Shown here: in pieces, positions 8,228 to 17,270 of the stretch
Layout: the number at the start of each line of letters is the position of its first letter
Position numbering within the stretch: position 1 is the stretch's first letter
Assembly: GCF_023238445.1 (NCBI RefSeq)
Contig: NZ_CP096658.1
Span: 2,108,001-2,172,000, forward strand
Reading direction: 5' to 3'
Length of the DNA stretch: 64,000 nucleotides
Source: Halorussus gelatinilyticus
GTDB lineage: Archaea > Halobacteriota > Halobacteria > Halobacteriales > Haladaptataceae
The notes under the pieces: model-generated
Database searches by the model: none
Told to the model about the DNA's origin: nothing
The model's input: the letters and a program-made list of their open reading frames with translations, nothing else
Made by a program: the position numbers and the translations under genes

Positions 8228-8941
8228 ATGAGCGAACTCCCCGACGAGTTCAAGTGCACGATTACGAACTGGGAGTACATCTACGGTCTCTGCCGCGACG
8301 TCAGCGACCAAGTCAAACACGACTCGTTCGACCCCGACGTGGTGGTCGCGCTGGCCCGCGGCGGGTGGTTCGCGGGGCGGTGCATCTGCGACTTTCTCGG
8401 GATGGACGACCTGACGAGTCTCAAGATGGAACACTACGTCGGGACCGCCGAGAAGGCCGACGAACCCGAGGTGCGCTATCCGATGCCCGAGGGGAGCGTC
8501 GAGGGCAAGGACGTCCTCATCATCGACGACATCGCCGACACCGGGGGTTCCATCGAGCGCGCCGAGGAGTACGTCACCGACCGCGACGCCGGGGAGGTCC
8601 GGACCGCGACCCTCCAACTCCTCCAGACCAGCGAGTTCGAACCGGACTACATCGGGGAGCGACTCGACGAGTGGGCGTGGATAGTCTACCCGTGGAACTT
8701 CATCGAGGACATGATAGACATCACCAGCGGCGTGATGGACAAGGCCGACGGCGACGCCTTCACGACCGAGGAGATTCGCCACCTGCTCAGCGAGTACCAC
8801 GACGTCGAGCGCATCGAGATGGAGATCGCCCAACCCGACCGGATGGACGAGGTGCTGAACGAGATGGTCCGCCGGGACGTGCTGGCCGACGAGGGCGAGA
8901 CGTGGCGACTGGTCGAGAACGAGGACGGCGTGGGGGCCTGA
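8228..8941 (+). CDS. Purine-type phosphoribosyltransferase
   Basis: A 237-residue protein. The PRPP-binding signature VLIIDDIADTGGS lies at about 98-110, preceded by the substrate-side DVVVALARGGWFAGR. After the core of about 170 residues there is a C-terminal helical extension (about 175-235). The enzyme joins a nucleobase to PRPP; hypoxanthine, xanthine or guanine are the likely substrates, but the exact base is not readable. The ATG at 8228 (MSELPDEFKCTITNWEYIY) follows a short AT-containing stretch. mtnP, two genes downstream, releases adenine, consistent with purine salvage. Confidence 0.85.
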   Translation: MSELPDEFKCTITNWEYIYGLCRDVSDQVKHDSFDPDVVVALARGGWFAGRCICDFLGMDDLTSLKMEHYVGTAEKADEPEVRYPMPEGSVEGKDVLIIDDIADTGGSIERAEEYVTDRDAGEVRTATLQLLQTSEFEPDYIGERLDEWAWIVYPWNFIEDMIDITSGVMDKADGDAFTTEEIRHLLSEYHDVERIEMEIAQPDRMDEVLNEMVRRDVLADEGETWRLVENEDGVGA

Positions 8942-9036
8942 GACGACTCGCTGCGCTCGGAGTCCGCTCTCCGTTTCGAACGCCGATGCTATCGAATTTC
9001 TGAGCATTTAACGCGCTGGGCGAACGACGGGAGTAC

Positions 9037-9375
9037 ATGCGAGAATACCTCTACCTCGGGGGCGCCATCGCTGCCGAAGTGACCGGCACCGCGGCGCTCA
9101 AGTTCTCGGACGGGTTCGCGAACGTCGTTCCGTCGCTCGTCGTCGTCGCCGGATACGTCGGTTCCTTCTACCTCCTGAGTCTCACCCTGCAGGAGCTACC
9201 GATAGGACTGGTGTACGCGACGTGGTCGGCGGTCGGCATCGTCGCCGCGGCGCTCCTCGGTGTCGTCCTGTTCGACGAGTCGATTGACGTCGCGGGTGTC
9301 GTCGGGATGGCGCTCATCGTCGGCGGCGTCGTCGTCCTGAACGTCTTCTCCGAGGCGTACAGTCCCGCTCACTGA
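9037..9375 (+). CDS. SMR family small multidrug exporter
   Basis: A 112-residue protein with four transmembrane helices, the normal SMR size. The essential membrane glutamate lies in helix 1 (GGAIAAEVTGTAALKFSDGF, about residue 14). Helix 3 carries GLVYATWSAVGIV, the conserved G-x-x-Y-A-x-W motif of EmrE and QacE. Such proteins work as antiparallel dimers exchanging protons for cationic compounds or guanidinium. A TATA-like GCATTTAA about 30 nt upstream supports the ATG. The substrate cannot be deduced. Confidence 0.92.
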   Translation: MREYLYLGGAIAAEVTGTAALKFSDGFANVVPSLVVVAGYVGSFYLLSLTLQELPIGLVYATWSAVGIVAAALLGVVLFDESIDVAGVVGMALIVGGVVVLNVFSEAYSPAH

Positions 9376-9487
9376 CGGCCGGCCGACGCCCTCGGACGGA
9401 AAGTTGAACGGCTCCGACACGAGAGGCGAGCGTCGGTCGCGACGCCGAAGGGTAGCCGTTTAGTACCCGCCGACGCGAGTCTACTTC

Positions 9488-10342
9488 ATGACGATCGGCT
9501 TCATCGGCGGCAGTGGAATCTACGAGGCCCTACCGCTGGAAGACACCCGAGAGGAAGAGATTTCGACGCCGTTCGGCGACCCGAGCGCGCCCGTCACCAT
9601 CGGCGAGTTGGCTGGCGAGGAGGTCGCGTTCCTCCCGCGCCACGGCCCGGACCACCAGCACACGCCGACCAACGCACCGTACAAGGCGAACATCCACGCG
9701 CTGAAGCAGGTCGGGGTCGAGCGCGTGCTGTCGAGCAACGCGGTCGGAAGCCTGCGCGAGGACCTGCCTCCCCAGACGCTGCTCGTGCCCGACCAGATTT
9801 TCGACCGGACGAAGCACCGCGATTCGACGTTCTTCGGCGACGGTATCGTGGTCCACATGCCGTTCGCGGACCCCTACTGCCCGCACATGGTCGAACACCT
9901 GTCCGAGTCGTGCGAGACGGCGACCGACGCCGATTCCGAGGAGGGCGGCACCTACGTCTGCATCGAGGGGCCGCAGTACTCGACGCGCGCCGAGAGCGAG
10001 TTCTACCGCGACCAAGGCTGGGACGTCATCGGCATGACGACGATTCCGGAGGCGAAACTCGCACGCGAGGCCGAGATGTGCTACGCCACCGTCACGGGCG
10101 TCACCGACTACGACGTGTGGAAAGAGGACAGCGAAGTCACCCTGCAGGAGGTGCTGGACAACGCCGCCGAGAACGAGGAGTCCATCAAGGAGGTCGTCGA
10201 ACACGCGGTCCGGAACATGCCCGACGAGCGCGAGTGCGACTGCGGACACGCGCTGGAGGGGACCATCAACACCCCGACCGAGGCGATTCCGGAAGAGACC
10301 CGCGAACGGGTCGATGCGTTCGTCGGCGAGTATCTGAACTGA
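9488..10342 (+). CDS. mtnP: S-methyl-5'-thioadenosine phosphorylase
   Basis: A 284-residue protein with the purine phosphorylase family 2 pattern: GFIGGSGIYEALPL, PRHGPDHQHTPTNAPY, the SNAVGSLRE loop, EGPQYSTRAESEFYR and GMTTIPEAKLAREAEMCYAT. It splits methylthioadenosine with phosphate into adenine and methylthioribose-1-phosphate, clearing a by-product of polyamine and SAM chemistry. The SN/T residue set favours MTA over inosine, as in other archaeal MtnP, but this is not decisive. A TATA-like GTTTAGTA (about 9458-9465) is about 27 nt upstream of the ATG. Confidence 0.93.
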   Translation: MTIGFIGGSGIYEALPLEDTREEEISTPFGDPSAPVTIGELAGEEVAFLPRHGPDHQHTPTNAPYKANIHALKQVGVERVLSSNAVGSLREDLPPQTLLVPDQIFDRTKHRDSTFFGDGIVVHMPFADPYCPHMVEHLSESCETATDADSEEGGTYVCIEGPQYSTRAESEFYRDQGWDVIGMTTIPEAKLAREAEMCYATVTGVTDYDVWKEDSEVTLQEVLDNAAENEESIKEVVEHAVRNMPDERECDCGHALEGTINTPTEAIPEETRERVDAFVGEYLN

Positions 10343-10485
10343 GACGATTCCGTTCGGATTTCTGAAAACAGTTCCTCAACCTCGGCGGTCGCGGACGCGG
10401 CCGCCGTCCCTCGCGCGACGCCAGCGTACCGAGTGGTCGGTCGAAGACTCTCACGGAGACGAACGTAAAACCTGAAAACCGGGAA

Positions 10486-11520
10486 TCAGTCCGCAATCGC
10501 GGGCGTCTCGGGTTCCTCGGTCGCCTCGCCGTCCTCGACCCACAGGTCGCCGAACATGTCGTCCTGCTCCAGCGTCACGGTCCCGCGGTGCGAGAGGAAC
10601 AGCAGCGCGAGGAACGTCTGGATGCGCGACCCGCCGACCGTCTCGATTTCGGCGTACAGCACTTCCGTCCGGCCCTTGTCGTAGTGGCTCCGCAACTCCT
10701 CGCGCACGTCGTCGATGACCGCCTCGATGTCCTCGGCGTGGGCCGTGCCGGTCACGTCGTCGGCCGAGGGTTCCTCCTCGACGCGCATGTCGTCGTCCAT
10801 CCGGTAATCGAGGGTCTGGGTGCCGCGCTGGAACCCCGAGGGCGAGTCGGTCGTGTCGTAGCTTCTGGACTCCTTCCACCACGACCCGCGCTCGCGCTCG
10901 CGCAACTCGCGGACGAGTTCGTCCAGCGTCTCGGGCGACCCGCGGGCGCTCTTGCGGTCGAGACGGCGCTCCATCTCGTCTTCCAACTGCTCGACCGGGT
11001 CGAAGTCGGGGAACTCGCCGTCGTCCGGGGCGGGCGCGTCCATCCCCGGTCCCCAATCGTCCCACGGGTCCTCCGGTTCGGTCTCCTCGTCGTCGTCGTC
11101 GGCCAGCATCGCGTCGCTCTTCATCCGGAGCAGGACGCTCGCGTAGAACAGCGCCCGGCCGGAGGTCCGGAGGTCCGCGCCGTCGAGTCGGTCGAGGAAC
11201 TTGTCCGTGACCGTCACGATGTCGATGTCCCACGGCTCGATTTCGCCCTCCTCGGCCAGTTGGACGAGGAGTTCGACGGGTTCGGCCTCGTCGTCCTCGG
11301 CGTCGGCCTCCACGTCGAGTTCGTCGCTGAGGACGTCGCCCCCGGCGCTCTCGTCGGGCGATTCCGCGGAGTCGCCCGACGAGTCGGACTCCGCGGCGGT
11401 GTCGGGTTCGCCGCCGAACGGGTCGGCGGACTCGCCCTCGCGCTCGCGCTTCTCTTCTTCGTGGCCCGCGATGTTGAGCGAGAAGTCGTCTTCCGAGGAG
11501 CCTCGCTCCTCGCTAGTCAT
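10486..11520 (-). CDS. scpA: Segregation and condensation protein A
   Basis: A 344-residue protein. The N-terminal ~95 residues are a highly acidic low-complexity region. ScpA proper starts at EPVELLVQLAEEGEIEPWDIDIVTVTDKFL, followed by RALFYASVLLRMKSDAML, and ends with the winged-helix segment RIQTFLALLFLSHRGTVTLEQ. ScpA is the kleisin that bridges SMC heads and shapes chromosome loops. At 344 residues it is longer than typical bacterial ScpA (about 250) because of the acidic region. Its start overlaps the smc stop by 8 nt, so translation is coupled. Confidence 0.93.
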   Translation of the reverse strand: MTSEERGSSEDDFSLNIAGHEEEKREREGESADPFGGEPDTAAESDSSGDSAESPDESAGGDVLSDELDVEADAEDDEAEPVELLVQLAEEGEIEPWDIDIVTVTDKFLDRLDGADLRTSGRALFYASVLLRMKSDAMLADDDDEETEPEDPWDDWGPGMDAPAPDDGEFPDFDPVEQLEDEMERRLDRKSARGSPETLDELVRELRERERGSWWKESRSYDTTDSPSGFQRGTQTLDYRMDDDMRVEEEPSADDVTGTAHAEDIEAVIDDVREELRSHYDKGRTEVLYAEIETVGGSRIQTFLALLFLSHRGTVTLEQDDMFGDLWVEDGEATEEPETPAIAD

Positions 11521-14500
11521 CCGCGGGCACCTCCTCGTCGCCCTCGCCCAACTGGATTCCCGTCACGGTGCTCACGTTGTCGCCCTGCATCGTGACGCCG
11601 ATGGCGCGCTCCGAGCGCTCCATCATCGCCGAGCGGTGGCTGACGACGACGAACTGGGCGTCGCCCGCCAGCTCGTCCACCATCTCGCCGACGCGCTCGG
11701 CGTTGGCGGCGTCGAGGAACGCGTCCACCTCGTCCAGCGCGTAGAACGGCGCGGGGTTGTACCGCTGAATGGCGAAGATGAACGCGAGAGCGGTCAGGCT
11801 CTTCTCGCCGCCCGACATCGCGTCGAGGCGCTGGATGGGCTTGTCGCCCGGTTGGGCCTTCATCGTCAGGCCGCCGTCGAAGGGATCCTCGTCGTCTTCG
11901 AGGTGGAGCGTCCCGGTCCCGTTCGAGAGGCGCTCGAAGATCTCCTCGAACTGGTCGTCGATGGCCTCGTAGGCGTCCATGAACGTCGCCTTCTTCTGGT
12001 CCTCGTAGGAGTCGATGCGCTCGCGGATGCCCTCGCGCTCCTCGACCAGCACCGACTTGCGCTCTTCGAGGTCGTCCAAGTCCGACTTCACGTCGTCGTA
12101 CTCCTCGATGGCCAGCATGTTGACCGGTTCGAGCTCCTCCATCTGGCGTTCCAACCGCTCGATGTTCTGCTCGACTTCACGCAGGTCGGGAATCTCGTCG
12201 GCGTCGTACTCGCCGACCTGTTCGTCGAGTTCGGCGATGTCCTCCTCCAGTCGGTCGGCGCTCCGGCGCAGGCTCTCGAGGCGGTTCTCGACCGTCTCGA
12301 CCTCCGACTTCTTGTCGTCGCGGACCTGCTGGGCCTCCCGGAGGTCGCTCTTCACGCCCTCGCGCTCGTCTTTGAGGTCGGCGAGTTCGTCTTCGAGTTC
12401 CGCGACGGCCTCGCGCTTCTCTTCGAGCAGGGCCTCTTGGTCGTCGATTTTGCCCTCCAACTCCTCGATTTTCTCCTCCTGCTCGGCCTTGCGGTTCTGG
12501 GCCTGCTCGATGTCGTCGTGGAGGTCCTCGATGGCGTCCTCGGCGTACTGCTTTTCGAGTTGGAGTTCGTTGAGTTCGCCGTCCAACTCGTCCATCCGGT
12601 CCTCCAACTCGTCTATCTCGGCCTCCACGTCCTCGGCCTCGGCTGTGAGTTCCGGAATCCGGGAGTCCTTGAGCTCGGTTTCCAGTTCCGCGATGGCGTC
12701 CTCGATGTCGGCGATGGTCTCCTCGCGCTCGTCTATCTCCTCTTCTATCTCCTCCATCTGCTCGTTGACGGCCTCGCGCTCGGCCTCCATCGCCACGAGT
12801 TCGTCTTCGAGGTCGTCGATGTGGTCTTTCACCGATTCGAGTTCGCCCTCGGTCCCCTCGATGTCGGACTCGATAGAGCGCACTTGGTCGGTCGCGTCGC
12901 TCTTGCGGTCGCGGGCGTCGTCCAGTCGGTCGTCCACGTCGCGCAGGTCCTCGCGGACGGACTTGCGTTCGTCCTCCAACTCGTTGATGCGCTGGGCGAC
13001 CCGCTCCAGTTGGCCCTTGCCGGACTTCGAGAAGGAGTAGCGCGACCCGGACTTCGACCCGCCGGTCATCGCGCCGCTCTTCTCGACCAACTCGCCCGAG
13101 AGGGTCACGAGTCGGTAGTCGCCCATGAAGTCGCGGGCGGTCTCCATGTCCTCCACGACCAGCGTGTCGCCCAGCACGTAGGCGAACACGCCCGCGTACT
13201 GGGAGTCGAAGTCCACGAGGTTGTACGCGAAGTCCACGACGCCCGGTGCCGAAGGGGCACTCGGGAGGTTCCGCGTGTGCATCTCGGTCAGCGGCAGGAA
13301 GGTCGCGCGCCCGGCGTTCCGGGACTTGAGGTACTCGATGCAGGACTGCCCCACGCCGTCGTCGTCCACCACGACGTGTGCCATCCGGCCGCCTGCGGCG
13401 GTTTCGCAGGCGGTCGCGTACTTCTGGTTGACGCCGCCCAACTGGCCGACCGTGCCGTGAACGCCCGGTTTCTCGGCGTTCAGGATGGTCGAGACCGCTC
13501 GACCGTAGGAGGAGTCACCGCTCTGGCCGGCCTTGGCTTCGAGTTCGGCGTACTCCTGCTGTTTGGCCTGAATCTCGTCCTCGACCGAGTCGAGGTCGTC
13601 CTGTAACTCGCGCTTCTCCCGCTTGAGGTCCGCGACCACGTCGTCTATCTGGGAGCGGTTGCGCTCGGCCTTCGCCAACTCGTCTTCGAGGTCGTCGAGT
13701 TTCGCCTCCAGTTCTGGAATCCTCTCGCGGGCCTCGTCCAGTTCCTGCTCCTTCTCGCTCTCGGCGTTCGACCGACGTCTCGACTCGTCGATGAGGCGGT
13801 CCTTCTCGCGCTGGAGGTCGTTCTTCTCGCTCTTCTCGTCTTCCAGACGCTCCTTTTCCTCGGCGAGTTCGGCCTTCACCTCGTCGTACTCGGTGTCGAT
13901 GGCTTCGATTTCGGCCTCGACTTCCTCCAGTTCGGTCTCCTTCTGCTGGACGTCGGCCTTCACGGAGGACTTCTCTATCTTGATGTCGCGGATGTCCGAC
14001 TCGAACTCCTCCACGTCCTCCTGCTTGCGGTCTATCTCCACGAACGCCTGCCGTCGAGTGTTCTCGGCGTCCTGAATCTTCTCCTCGGCCGACTCGATGG
14101 CATCTTCGAGGCGCGAAATCTCGCCTTTGACCTCCTCGATTTCGCTCTTGATGCGGAGCTGTTCGTCCTCGCCCTTCCGCTCGATTTCGGCGTTGAGTTC
14201 CTCCAACTCGTCTTCGAGGCGGATGACCGCGCCCTGCTTCTCGTCCAGTTCGGCTTGCAGGTCGGCCAACTCCTCCTCGCGGTCTTCGATGTCCTCGCGG
14301 GTGTGCGCGAGGTCCTCGCGCTTCTCCTCCAACTCGGCGGCCTTGAGGTGCCCCTCGTACTCCTGTTTCTCGTCGCGCAGGCCCTGATATTCGAGGGCGG
14401 TCTCGCGCTCGTCGGCCAACTGGTCGAGGCGGTCCTGTTTCTCTCCGATGCGAAGTTCGGCCTCGCTGATGCGCTCTTTGACGGTCTCCAACTCTTCGAG

Positions 14501-15094
14501 CGCGTCCTCCTTCTTGGCGTCGAACTCCGCGACGCCCGCGATTTCGTCGATTATCTGGCGACGCTCGTAGGGCGTCATGTTGATAATCTCGGTCACGTCG
14601 CCCTGCATGACGACGTTGTACCCCTCGGGGGTCACCCCGGCCTGCGCGAGCAGGTCTTGGATGTCCGAGAGGTTGACCGACCGACCGTTGAGGTAGTAGT
14701 ACGAGTAGTAGTTGTCCTCGGTCTCCTTGACCCGGCGCTTGATGACGATTTCGTCCACGTCGCCGACGTTCTCCGACCCGGCGGCGTTGACGACCTGCGC
14801 TCGGTCCACGGTGCCGTCGCCGTTGTCCAACACGACCTCCACGATGGCCTCTCGCGGACCGCTCTGCTCCTCGCTCTCGTCCGCGTGGCCGGGATTGTAG
14901 ATGAGGTCGGTGAGTTTCTCGGCACGAATGCCTCGCGTTCGGGCCAACCCGAGCGCGAACAAGATGCTGTCGATGATGTTGCTCTTCCCGGAGCCGTTCG
15001 GACCGCTGACCGTGGTGAAATCCTCGTAGAACGGGATTTCGGTTCGCCGTCCGAAGCTCTTGAAGTTGTCCAAGACGAGCTTTTTGATGTGCAT
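11513..15094 (-). CDS. smc: Chromosome segregation ATPase SMC
   Basis: A 1193-residue protein with complete SMC architecture. It has an N-terminal ATPase lobe (LDNFKSFG; Walker A GPNGSGKSN), coiled coil to about 500, a hinge (about 520-670, containing GRAVSTILNAEKPGVHG), a returning coiled coil, and a C-terminal lobe with signature MSGGEKSLTALAF, Walker B FYALDEVDAFLD and a D-loop. It works as a dimer with ScpA in condensing and segregating DNA. It starts 24 nt after the stop of the upstream coiled-coil gene and overlaps scpA, forming a three-gene operon. Confidence 0.97.
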   Translation of the reverse strand: MHIKKLVLDNFKSFGRRTEIPFYEDFTTVSGPNGSGKSNIIDSILFALGLARTRGIRAEKLTDLIYNPGHADESEEQSGPREAIVEVVLDNGDGTVDRAQVVNAAGSENVGDVDEIVIKRRVKETEDNYYSYYYLNGRSVNLSDIQDLLAQAGVTPEGYNVVMQGDVTEIINMTPYERRQIIDEIAGVAEFDAKKEDALEELETVKERISEAELRIGEKQDRLDQLADERETALEYQGLRDEKQEYEGHLKAAELEEKREDLAHTREDIEDREEELADLQAELDEKQGAVIRLEDELEELNAEIERKGEDEQLRIKSEIEEVKGEISRLEDAIESAEEKIQDAENTRRQAFVEIDRKQEDVEEFESDIRDIKIEKSSVKADVQQKETELEEVEAEIEAIDTEYDEVKAELAEEKERLEDEKSEKNDLQREKDRLIDESRRRSNAESEKEQELDEARERIPELEAKLDDLEDELAKAERNRSQIDDVVADLKREKRELQDDLDSVEDEIQAKQQEYAELEAKAGQSGDSSYGRAVSTILNAEKPGVHGTVGQLGGVNQKYATACETAAGGRMAHVVVDDDGVGQSCIEYLKSRNAGRATFLPLTEMHTRNLPSAPSAPGVVDFAYNLVDFDSQYAGVFAYVLGDTLVVEDMETARDFMGDYRLVTLSGELVEKSGAMTGGSKSGSRYSFSKSGKGQLERVAQRINELEDERKSVREDLRDVDDRLDDARDRKSDATDQVRSIESDIEGTEGELESVKDHIDDLEDELVAMEAEREAVNEQMEEIEEEIDEREETIADIEDAIAELETELKDSRIPELTAEAEDVEAEIDELEDRMDELDGELNELQLEKQYAEDAIEDLHDDIEQAQNRKAEQEEKIEELEGKIDDQEALLEEKREAVAELEDELADLKDEREGVKSDLREAQQVRDDKKSEVETVENRLESLRRSADRLEEDIAELDEQVGEYDADEIPDLREVEQNIERLERQMEELEPVNMLAIEEYDDVKSDLDDLEERKSVLVEEREGIRERIDSYEDQKKATFMDAYEAIDDQFEEIFERLSNGTGTLHLEDDEDPFDGGLTMKAQPGDKPIQRLDAMSGGEKSLTALAFIFAIQRYNPAPFYALDEVDAFLDAANAERVGEMVDELAGDAQFVVVSHRSAMMERSERAIGVTMQGDNVSTVTGIQLGEGDEEVPADD

Positions 15095-15118
15095 GGTTGC
15101 TCGTACGTGGGAACCCCG

Positions 15119-15400
15119 CTAGGCGACGATGATGTCGTCGCCTAACCCGGAATCGTCCCCCGTCTCGTCTTCTTTCTGGGACTCTTGGCTTTTAGCCTCG
15201 TCGTTTTGCTCGGTTTCCGTCTCGGCCGGGCCGGACTCCCGCGTAGAAGTCCGCGTCGTCTCCTCGTCGGCCTCGCTCTCTTCGAGCGTTTCGAGGCGGT
15301 CGTGGACCTCGACTAGTTCCTCGGTGAGTCCCTGAATCGTCGCTTCGAGCCGCTCGACTTTCGATTCGAGTTCCTCGACGCGCTCGCCTTGGTCGCTCAT
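15119..15400 (-). CDS. Small coiled-coil protein upstream of smc (DUF7518-like)
   Basis: A 93-residue acidic protein, MSDQGERVEELESKVERLEA onward. Residues about 5-50 form a clear coiled coil (leucine heptads in EELESKVERLEATIQGLTEEL). The rest is low complexity, rich in Glu, Thr, Ser and Asp. It is the first gene of the smc-scpA operon, 24 nt upstream of smc. I recall similar short proteins in this position in other haloarchaea under a DUF7518-type name, but could not verify that. A role assisting SMC is only inferred from position. Confidence 0.72.
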   Translation of the reverse strand: MSDQGERVEELESKVERLEATIQGLTEELVEVHDRLETLEESEADEETTRTSTRESGPAETETEQNDEAKSQESQKEDETGDDSGLGDDIIVA

Positions 15401-15424
15401 GTCCGTGTTGCCCCACGGCAGAAC

Positions 15425-15432
15425 CATAAACG
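15425..15432 (-). promoter_or_regulatory. TATA box for the smc operon
   Basis: On the minus strand the sequence reads CGTTTATG, centred about 28 nt upstream of the ATG at 15400. This fits a leaderless or short-leader transcript and supports the chosen start. Confidence 0.5.
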
Positions 15433-15552
15433 TACGTCAGACGCGTGTCGGATAGATTACCACTCGCCGCCGGTGAGCGACCGCGGTCTCACCGGAGTCC
15501 TTTCCGAAGAGTAGAAGTATTTACTACGGAGAAGTTCCGTTACTCCGAACAG

Positions 15553-17244
15553 ATGACTGGGGGTACAGATTCCACGCCGCGCTCGCCGACGGTTTCGAAG
15601 CGGGCGCTCGCGGCGCTGGCCGTCGTCGGTCTCGTCGTCGCCAGCCTCGCGCCCGCCGTCGGCGCGTCGGCGGTGGGCGTCCCGACGACCGGCGTGTCGG
15701 TCTCGAACCCCCTAAACGGGACCGACGAGCGGAACACGACCTCCACCGACCGGACTACGACCCCCGAGGTCACGATGCCGGTCGTGACGCCGACGGAAAC
15801 GCCCACCGAGCGCGCCTCGACCACCGAATCCACCTCCGGTCGGGACGCGACCGCCCGGACGACCACCGCAGCGACCTCGACCGAAGAAACGACTTCGACA
15901 GCGACGGACGACTCCGGACGCGGACGAGACGACCGGACCGCTACCCCCGCACGTGGGCCGCCCGAGGACGCCGGCCCATCCGGTGACGGAGGGCCGCCGG
16001 ACGAGAACGGACCGCCGGGTAACGACGACTCGCCTAGGGCCGTGCACCCGCCCGGTCTCGGCGGCCCGCCGGACGTGACCGACCCCGGAGAGACCGACCC
16101 GCCGGGCCGAGTCGGCGACGGTACGACTCCGCCCGGTCTGTCCGAAAACCGCTCCGGACCGCCCGCGGACCGCCCCGGTCAGTCGCCGAACCGGCCCGGC
16201 CGTCCGGGCAACGGAAGCGGCTTCCCCGGAAACGGAGCGTTCCCCGGAAACGCGACCGACGCCCCCGGAAATCGGACGCTCCCCGAGAACGCGACCCGAC
16301 GCGGGCGACCCGTTCGCTCCGCCGACGTCCCGACCGTCGACGTGACCGTCGAGAACGCCTCGGCGAACGAGTCGGTGGCGGTGAACGTCTCGACGCCCGC
16401 CGACCGGAACCGGACCGTCTCGTTCTCCACGCTCGAAGTGACGCCGACGCGGAACGCGAGTTTCACGCTGAACGTCACCGCGAGCGAGCGACCCATCGCG
16501 GAGAAGACGCCCACCGAGGAACTGTCGAACGGCACGGAACCGCTGGCGTTCCTGAGCGTGGACCACTCCATCTCCGACCGCAACATCAGTAGCGTCAACT
16601 TCACCTTCCGCCTCCGGCGCGACCGCGTGAACGCCTCGGAGCGCGACGAAATCGCGCTCTATCGCTACCACGACGACTCGTGGAACGAACTCCCGACGAC
16701 GCTGGTCGAGACCACCGCGAGCCACTACGTCTACCGCGTTCGCTCGCCCGGTCTCTCGGAGTTCGCGGCCGGGAAACAGCGCCCGAAGTTCGAGATAACC
16801 AACGCGACGGTCGATATCTCGACCCTCTCGGTCGGCGACGCGCTCAAGGTGCGGGTCCGAATCACGAACGAGGGCGACGCCGACGGGACGTTCACCGCGG
16901 AGTTGGTCCTCGGCGACCGCCCGGTCGCCGAGCGCCAACTCACCATCGCGGCGGGCGGGATGCGCCAGACGACCTTCGAGCGCACGGTGGCCGAACCCGG
17001 CGTCTACGAGGTGCACGTCAACGAGTACCGGGTCGGCGAAGTGGCTGTGAACGGGACCGCCGCGTCCTCGGCGACCGAGGGTGCGACCGGGGACGAACCG
17101 ACCGACGTCGCCACGGACCCCGGCGAGAGCGAGACCGACGGCCGGTCGAGCGCGGAGACCACCGCCGGCGTGCCCGGTTTCGGCGTCGGCGTCGCCGTCG
17201 TCGCGCTCCTCGGGTCGCTCGCCGTCGCGCGCTGGCGGGAGTGA
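15553..17244 (+). CDS. Secreted PGF-CTERM surface protein with proline/glycine-rich stalk
   Basis: A 563-residue protein. A signal peptide covers about 1-40 (KRALAALAVVGLVVASLAPA). Next come a Thr/Ser-rich segment and a proline/glycine-rich region (about 135-250) with repeated PPG and PGN steps. A PGF-pre-PGF-type domain follows (ALYRYHDDSWNELPTTLVE, RSPGLSEFAAG), then a CARDB-like beta domain (SVGDALKVRVRITNEGDADG). The C-terminus is PGFGVGVAVVALL followed by a basic tail, the PGF-CTERM signal cut by archaeosortase A for lipid anchoring. Many N-x-S/T sites suggest N-glycosylation. The ATG at 15553 is supported by GTATTTACTA about 30 nt upstream. Role: cell-surface protein, ligand unknown. 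Confidence 0.82.
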   Translation: MTGGTDSTPRSPTVSKRALAALAVVGLVVASLAPAVGASAVGVPTTGVSVSNPLNGTDERNTTSTDRTTTPEVTMPVVTPTETPTERASTTESTSGRDATARTTTAATSTEETTSTATDDSGRGRDDRTATPARGPPEDAGPSGDGGPPDENGPPGNDDSPRAVHPPGLGGPPDVTDPGETDPPGRVGDGTTPPGLSENRSGPPADRPGQSPNRPGRPGNGSGFPGNGAFPGNATDAPGNRTLPENATRRGRPVRSADVPTVDVTVENASANESVAVNVSTPADRNRTVSFSTLEVTPTRNASFTLNVTASERPIAEKTPTEELSNGTEPLAFLSVDHSISDRNISSVNFTFRLRRDRVNASERDEIALYRYHDDSWNELPTTLVETTASHYVYRVRSPGLSEFAAGKQRPKFEITNATVDISTLSVGDALKVRVRITNEGDADGTFTAELVLGDRPVAERQLTIAAGGMRQTTFERTVAEPGVYEVHVNEYRVGEVAVNGTAASSATEGATGDEPTDVATDPGESETDGRSSAETTAGVPGFGVGVAVVALLGSLAVARWRE

Positions 17245-17270
17245 AGCGAGTTCTCTCCACTCTCGCTCGG

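Noticed and set aside
11201-13606. 801-codon plus-strand frame antisense to smc
   Set aside because: It mirrors the coiled-coil codons of smc and gives a Val/Leu-rich low-complexity product. smc has all family motifs, so the antisense frame is a shadow.
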